From Terramyces sp. JEL0728 (Eukaryota > Chytridiomycota > Chytridiomycetes > Rhizophydiales > Terramycetaceae): a DNA stretch of 46,318 nucleotides. The first letter of the stretch is position 1. Every line of letters starts with the position of its first letter. Position numbers and translations under genes: made by a program. The notes below the pieces were generated by a model. That model ran no database searches. It saw only the letters and a list, made by a program, of their open reading frames with translations, and was not told the origin of the DNA. Positions 41,402 through 46,318 of this stretch are shown in pieces. Location of the stretch: contig JADIIU010000101.1 in NCBI GenBank assembly GCA_027603945.1, forward strand, positions 1 through 46,318. Direction: 5' to 3'.

Positions 41402-42541
41402 TTATGCGTGGTTAGCCAAAGCGAATCCGACTTGATTGTTTGCTTTATCGTAAACGGTGTAGTAAGCTCTGGACAAAATGTCACCAAAGATGCTTGGTAC
41501 GCCGTTTCCAGCACCTTGGGTAATACCAGAAATACAAGTGCCGTCGCCGTTGGAAAGAACGTAGTACTTGGCTGGTACAGAAAGAGTGAACTTGGAGAAC
41601 GCAAATGTAATTGGTTTGCCAGTTGATGCAATTCCACAATCAATTGGATATATACCATTGCTAGAGTCGTATGCCTTTGCACCAATACCCTTGTTGATGG
41701 CATTGGCTTGAGAAGTACCCAAAATAATGAGGGTGGTGCCAGTGTCAGAGATTGCGCTTCCTCCAACAGTTCCAGTTTGGGATCCAGCAGTAAACTTCAA
41801 CTTGCTGGAATCGAATTGCCAGTAGGTTTGGGCATTCAATGGCACGTAGTTGACGGTACCAGTATATTTGGATGAGTCGACACCTCCAAGTGTGATTTCA
41901 CCGTCATCTTTGTCAGCAGCTTCAGACAAGTAGAAAGCAAATTTGTTTTGGCTTCCTGAAAACCCAAGAGCGTCAAAGAAGTTGGCAGATTGCCCAATAG
42001 CAGAAGAGATTTGTGAAATAGAATCAAATCCAAGACCTAATAGACCATCGGTCATTCCTGCGAAACCGGTTTCACTAGTTGAAGCACCGAATGGCAAGTT
42101 GGATGCAGTTGCACCAGCCAAAGTGATTGGGCCAGTGTAGATTTCACCAGATACTGATCCAGACCCATATGAGGTTGACCAGGTTTGGCCAGCGTCGGTC
42201 AAGGTGGAATCGGAAACATCTACCTTGCTTCCAGTGCAAGAGGTGTCGCTGGATTGGCAGTTGGCACCACGAAGCCAAAGATCGCTGGATCCAGTGTCCA
42301 AGTCAACGGTGAATTGCTGGCCATTTCCGACAGTGACTGCAGCAGAGTAAAATTCATTTTGTACATTGGTAAGTGGTTCTTGGCCAGTAGTGGCAAATCT
42401 ATTGAGAGTAACTTTCAAATTGTTCGCATGTCTTTGGACGCCTTGTGCGTTTGCCTTTTTGGAGATTTTGGCGGTAATTGGCTGATTGACAGGAGAGGCG
42501 GATACAGCAGCGAGAGCAAATACGAGGGTAGAGTAAACCAT
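41402..42541 (-). CDS. Secreted pepsin-like aspartic protease (A1)
   Basis: Intronless, 379 residues, ATG 42541. It has a signal peptide (MVYSTLVFALAAVSA), a propeptide rich in Lys, Asn and Ala to about residue 60, then the two-lobed protease: first catalytic motif DTGSSDLW, flap region STSYGSGSVSG, second motif DTGTT, and the family end VPSIFGDILSRAYYTVYD. All catalytic residues are present and there is no C-terminal anchor, so it should be a soluble secreted enzyme active in acid. A TATA box is 34 nt upstream. Like other secreted genes here it has no intron. Confidence 0.93.
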   Translation of the reverse strand: MVYSTLVFALAAVSASPVNQPITAKISKKANAQGVQRHANNLKVTLNRFATTGQEPLTNVQNEFYSAAVTVGNGQQFTVDLDTGSSDLWLRGANCQSSDTSCTGSKVDVSDSTLTDAGQTWSTSYGSGSVSGEIYTGPITLAGATASNLPFGASTSETGFAGMTDGLLGLGFDSISQISSAIGQSANFFDALGFSGSQNKFAFYLSEAADKDDGEITLGGVDSSKYTGTVNYVPLNAQTYWQFDSSKLKFTAGSQTGTVGGSAISDTGTTLIILGTSQANAINKGIGAKAYDSSNGIYPIDCGIASTGKPITFAFSKFTLSVPAKYYVLSNGDGTCISGITQGAGNGVPSIFGDILSRAYYTVYDKANNQVGFALANHA

Positions 42542-42918
42542 TTATTGTATGTACAGAATACATTGGAGCTGGTCTATTTATAGGCTTAGGTATCGAGCTC
42601 CATATGCTTTGCACGCACTTGTGCGGTCGGGAAACAGACAACACATGCGATCTACCAGGTTGGGTGAATGAGCCAACCGGTTGGATGCTGCAGAGTTTAC
42701 TCTTCAGAATGCTAATTCTAATCGGATTTCAAGCGGCCAGACCACCGGAATGTCTTGCGAAGTGGAAATAGAACAAACTTGCGCTTTTTCCATCTACGTT
42801 ATAAACTTTGCTCACCAGGTACCGGATCCATGAATTCCGATGACAATATGAGGGATACGGAATATTTGATTCCGTATTTCGCACGGAACATTGGGTTGAA
42901 TGGAAATACTTTATTTAG
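42542..42918. promoter_or_regulatory. Pepsin promoter spacer with TATA box
   Basis: 377 bp containing TATAAATA at 42575-42582 (minus strand), 34 nt before ATG 42541. Nothing else notable is seen up to the end of the next minus-strand gene. Confidence 0.5.
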
Positions 42919-44538
42919 TTAAATCGCTTTGGCAAAGATAGCTCCAACTACAACTCCAACACCAAGAGTTACAATAATTTGATATGGGATCTGCACAAGT
43001 ATAGCTCCAAGAGTAAAGCATTCGCCTGCAAATTTTACAAATAATGGCGATTGGTTCAGCAGCGCTAGAATTGCGGCTGGCACTTTGGTCAATGAATCTT
43101 TTGCAAACAAAATAAATTCTTTCAGCTGAATAACGCTTCTAATGATTTCTTCCTTGATCTCTTTGCCAGCCGCAGAATCAAACAAGGCCCAACAATGTAA
43201 GGCAGCACTGTATAGAGTTTCGCACGCCAAGACGGAAAATTCACGCAATTGATAACATGACTGGATAATTTCGCGGGTGATCACGTCAGAGTAGGGCAAG
43301 TTTCTGTAGAATTGCATTATTTCTGCATAAGCTAATACTGAATATTTGAAGATGGCCATTTCTCCTTGATCTGCCAAGGTAGAGAGCACTTTGCCAAAAA
43401 CTGTAAAATAGCCCACAACTTTGTCCCTATTCCTCCCAAGGCGATTCAATAGCGAAATCGGCTTGTTTTGAACAAAATCACTGTGAACAGAATAAAAAGA
43501 GTAGAGGAAACCCATAGTAATTACCGAGATAACAGCCAACTTTAGAATATTTCCAACAACAAACCAATCGGATTGATCATCTGCAATACTTGATACAACG
43601 CGTGCTACCATTCCATCCTCAGTAGCTTCAGAATCCAAGTCTGGCTTTTCCTTATCAAAATCAAAAGTTTCCTCGGCAATATCTGGATAAAGTTTTCGCT
43701 TGATCGTTTCTACTTCATTTTCCACGTCTGATCCAATAGTATCGTCACTGACTTCATCAAATGTCTTTACAATATCCTTTACGCTCATCATAGAGATGTC
43801 TTCTGTCAGCCGTGGTTTCAATCCAGGCATTTCGGGTTTGATTAAAAATCTTTCTTGTTTTGGCGCTTCCATTTGCGATACGATGGTAGATCTAGTTGGT
43901 GACAGACGGACGTTATTGACATCTCCCAGCAATTTCGATTTTCGTTGAGAAGGAGTTGGCGGGCGTTTGAACTGAAGATCAGGACGACCACTTTTGATAA
44001 ATTCAACATCGTACTTTGGTTTCTTGTTGTTTAATTCACTGGTTTCGAATTTGCGCTTGATTTCCTTGTACAAAAACACTTCCTCTTCATCTTCCTTGTG
44101 CACAGCTTGATTCGGAGCTAAATCAAAAGATTTTGCTTTGGATAGTAGCTGCTTAGCATCAGATATTGTTCCTTCCTTCTTTACTGGAGTGAATTCCTTG
44201 GTTTGTTCCTTCTTGATCGGAGAATCTTCAACTTCTAAATTAGCCGTGGACTTACTAAGGATAGGAATCTTGCTCTTTGGGAGTACTAGTGTTATCCTAT
44301 AATTAGCCAAGAGCTACCCTTCGTTGCTTGGGATAATGTTTTCCATTTCTTGTTTGATTTCACTCATTCGCGGCAAAAGAGATTCTGTCCAGAGTTCCAA
44401 ATAAAATTGTTTTCGTTGTTTTGTCGGAGGTAGTTCAATAGAATGGAACGACAAGATGGAGCATAGATGGCTGATGGTGAGTTTTGAAGGATCGTAGTCA
44501 GGATCTAAGTATTCTGCTGGTTCAGGTTTCGCGAGCAT
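42919..44538 (-). CDS. HeH/SAP-motif nuclear-envelope-like membrane protein
   Basis: 532 residues with one 21-nt intron (44297-44317); ATG 44538 is the first in frame. The N-terminus has a helix-extension-helix motif as in Src1/Heh1 and MAN1: YLDPDYDPSKLTISHLCSIL followed by LPPTKQRKQFYLELW. A long charged linker with NKKPKYDVE and KRKFE basic patches suits nuclear import. One membrane segment (LKLAVISVITMGFLYSFYSV) is followed by about 150 residues and a second hydrophobic region at the C-terminus (PYQIIVTLGVGVVVGAIF). I do not recognise the MAN1-Src1 C-terminal domain, so it is a variant at best. The inferred role is linking chromatin to the inner nuclear membrane. Confidence 0.7.
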
Positions 44539-45055
44539 AGGCAAAAAAAATTCACTCTATTAATCGTCGAAAATAGTCTAGATTCTCTTTATTGAATTTT
44601 AATTATTCACTTTTTTGAATGGGAATTTGAATCTTTGGCTGCATTTGATACTGCTAGGAAACAAATCTGCGGATATTATTGCCAGGAACCGCGTATATTT
44701 TAAAACAAAGGTTCAGTAATAGTCAGCACTGTTAGTGGTTGCATTCATCTCTTTCGCCGTTCATATATATCTGCCCGAGAACCTGTATTATTTCTAGTTG
44801 GCCTAACTGTATACTCTACTGTGGAACAGATGGTGCGAAGAGTTGCTATTCACTTCCGCTGGATCTCAAAGAGCTGCAGAATTCGTGGAGACTGCCATTT
44901 AGAACTTGCAGCAATGTTGGCAATCGGGACGTATTTGCTGCATTCAGATCTTGACTCGCCAGTAAAACAAAAGAGGACTAATAAATCGTTTCTTAATCTC
45001 TCGTTTTGACACTTCAAGTGCATTTCAGTTTTGGAAAAAAAATTCATCTCAAATC
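44539..45055. other. Divergent promoter spacer, no clear gene
   Basis: 517 bp between the divergent HeH gene and NDUFS8. A plus-strand frame is open from about 44703 to 45009, but has no early ATG and no family I recognise. No RNA gene was identified. Confidence 0.4.
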
Positions 45056-45698
<643 letters not shown>

Positions 45699-45907
45699 TA
45701 AATTCTCGGGATAAATTAATTTAATCTTGGCCAAGTTGGTTTTTCGCAATACAGATTAGCATGCAATAACTTTGAAGAGCTCATGACCATTATTGTGAAA
45801 CAGCTCACACATTTTGGTTGCAGTAGCACAACAGAGTTGGGGTTTGGAGTTGACCAGCTGTTAATAAAAACACCATTTTTATTATTCAAATAATGTTTAA
45901 TCACTGT

Positions 45908-46318
45908 TTAAACGCTTTTCTTTACTATTTCTGCTTCGATTTCTTCAACTTTATCAGCAGAATAAACTCGTACTTCTGTGTAGACAGGTTGCCCATCAAC
46001 ATACCCAGACATATATCGAGGTTTTTTGTTTTGGGTTGCTGTCTCTTTTTCTATGATGTCTCTTTCCGACAGCAAGCAAATAACGATAGCTTTAATCAAG
46101 TTTCTCCCCATAGGTTGAACCAGTGTTGACCTCACATGGCCAGAAAGAGAGATATCATCATTGTAAGGATAAGTGTAAATAGCGTTTCTTTCTGCATTTT
46201 CCACAAACACTTTGAAAATCTTTTGGGTAAATAAAAATGTTGGACAGCCATATCTATACAAGGCACACAACGTTTGTATTCCTCTTGATTTGTAATACCA
46301 AACTCCTCTTTCTCCAAA
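45908..46318 (-). CDS. Unrecognised protein, 5' end outside window
   Basis: A minus-strand frame, open without a stop from the right window edge to 45908, so truncated at its 5' end. The visible 136 or so residues include RGVWYYKSRGIQTLCALYRY, then FLFTQKIFKVFVENAERN, a middle part with LVQPMGRNLIKAIVICLL, and a charged end (ADKVEEIEAEIVKKSV). It looks like genuine coding sequence because of its length and balanced composition, but I cannot assign a family. It converges on NDUFS8 with a 209-bp spacer in which I see no gene. Confidence 0.5.
   Translation of the reverse strand, partial: FGERGVWYYKSRGIQTLCALYRYGCPTFLFTQKIFKVFVENAERNAIYTYPYNDDISLSGHVRSTLVQPMGRNLIKAIVICLLSERDIIEKETATQNKKPRYMSGYVDGQPVYTEVRVYSADKVEEIEAEIVKKSV

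Noticed and set aside
44703..45009. Open plus-strand frame of about 100 codons before NDUFS8
   Set aside because: No ATG in a useful position, no recognisable domain and no splice sites joining it to NDUFS8, which has its own good start.

Overview
This 46.3 kb window reads as compact nuclear DNA of a eukaryote, most likely an early-diverging fungus or close relative (inference). Fungal signs are a recyclin-1 (RCY1) homologue, a HeH/SRC1-like nuclear-envelope protein, ATG2, TMA16, a pepsin and many small secreted, GPI-type wall-like proteins. Characters usually lost in yeasts and moulds are also present: ARL3 (normally tied to a cilium), an ER HSP90 ending in HDEL (GRP94), the queuine tRNA enzyme subunit QTRT2, and complex I (NDUFS8). 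TAA, TAG and TGA all act as stops, so the code is standard.

The clearest genome-wide trait is intron size. I placed 48 introns by protein continuity, and every one is 19 to 22 nt with GT...AG ends. The DNA is compact elsewhere too. Convergent genes end 9 to 32 bp apart, stop codons often lie inside the AATAAA poly(A) signal, and two divergent genes begin 9 bp apart.

Layout. 1-3976: tandem M13 (neprilysin-family) genes, one cut by the window edge, one with a one-base frameshift, one a relic; the first two have lost every zinc ligand. 4004-5813: a secreted DUF642-like protein, an unclear coding stretch and a membrane RING protein. 5873-6582: SF3A2. 6593-12317: minus-strand array of six secreted Reeler-like proteins plus one small GPI-type protein. 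12856-21294: housekeeping block (ARL3, syntaxin-8, QTRT2, CLU/CLUH, a PH protein, ESS2, TMA16). 21387-22331: a seventh Reeler-like gene with a serine-rich stalk. 22799-33169: a prenylated coiled-coil protein, GRP94, a GT10-GT25 fusion, an acyltransferase and RCY1. 34191-35468: two short soluble Reeler-like genes. 35580-46318: ATG2, a small acidic protein, a short-chain dehydrogenase, a pepsin, a HeH membrane protein, NDUFS8 and a partial unknown gene.

Two gene classes are interleaved. Housekeeping genes have tiny introns and almost no spacers. Secreted-protein genes are mostly intronless, sit in longer spacers and often carry a TATA box 20-36 nt before the ATG. The nine Reeler-like proteins, the DUF642-like protein, the small GPI-type protein and the pepsin look like a surface or extracellular set. 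RCY1, syntaxin-8, ATG2, the RING protein and the prenylated coiled-coil protein serve membrane traffic and turnover; SF3A2 and ESS2 belong to the spliceosome that must handle these introns.
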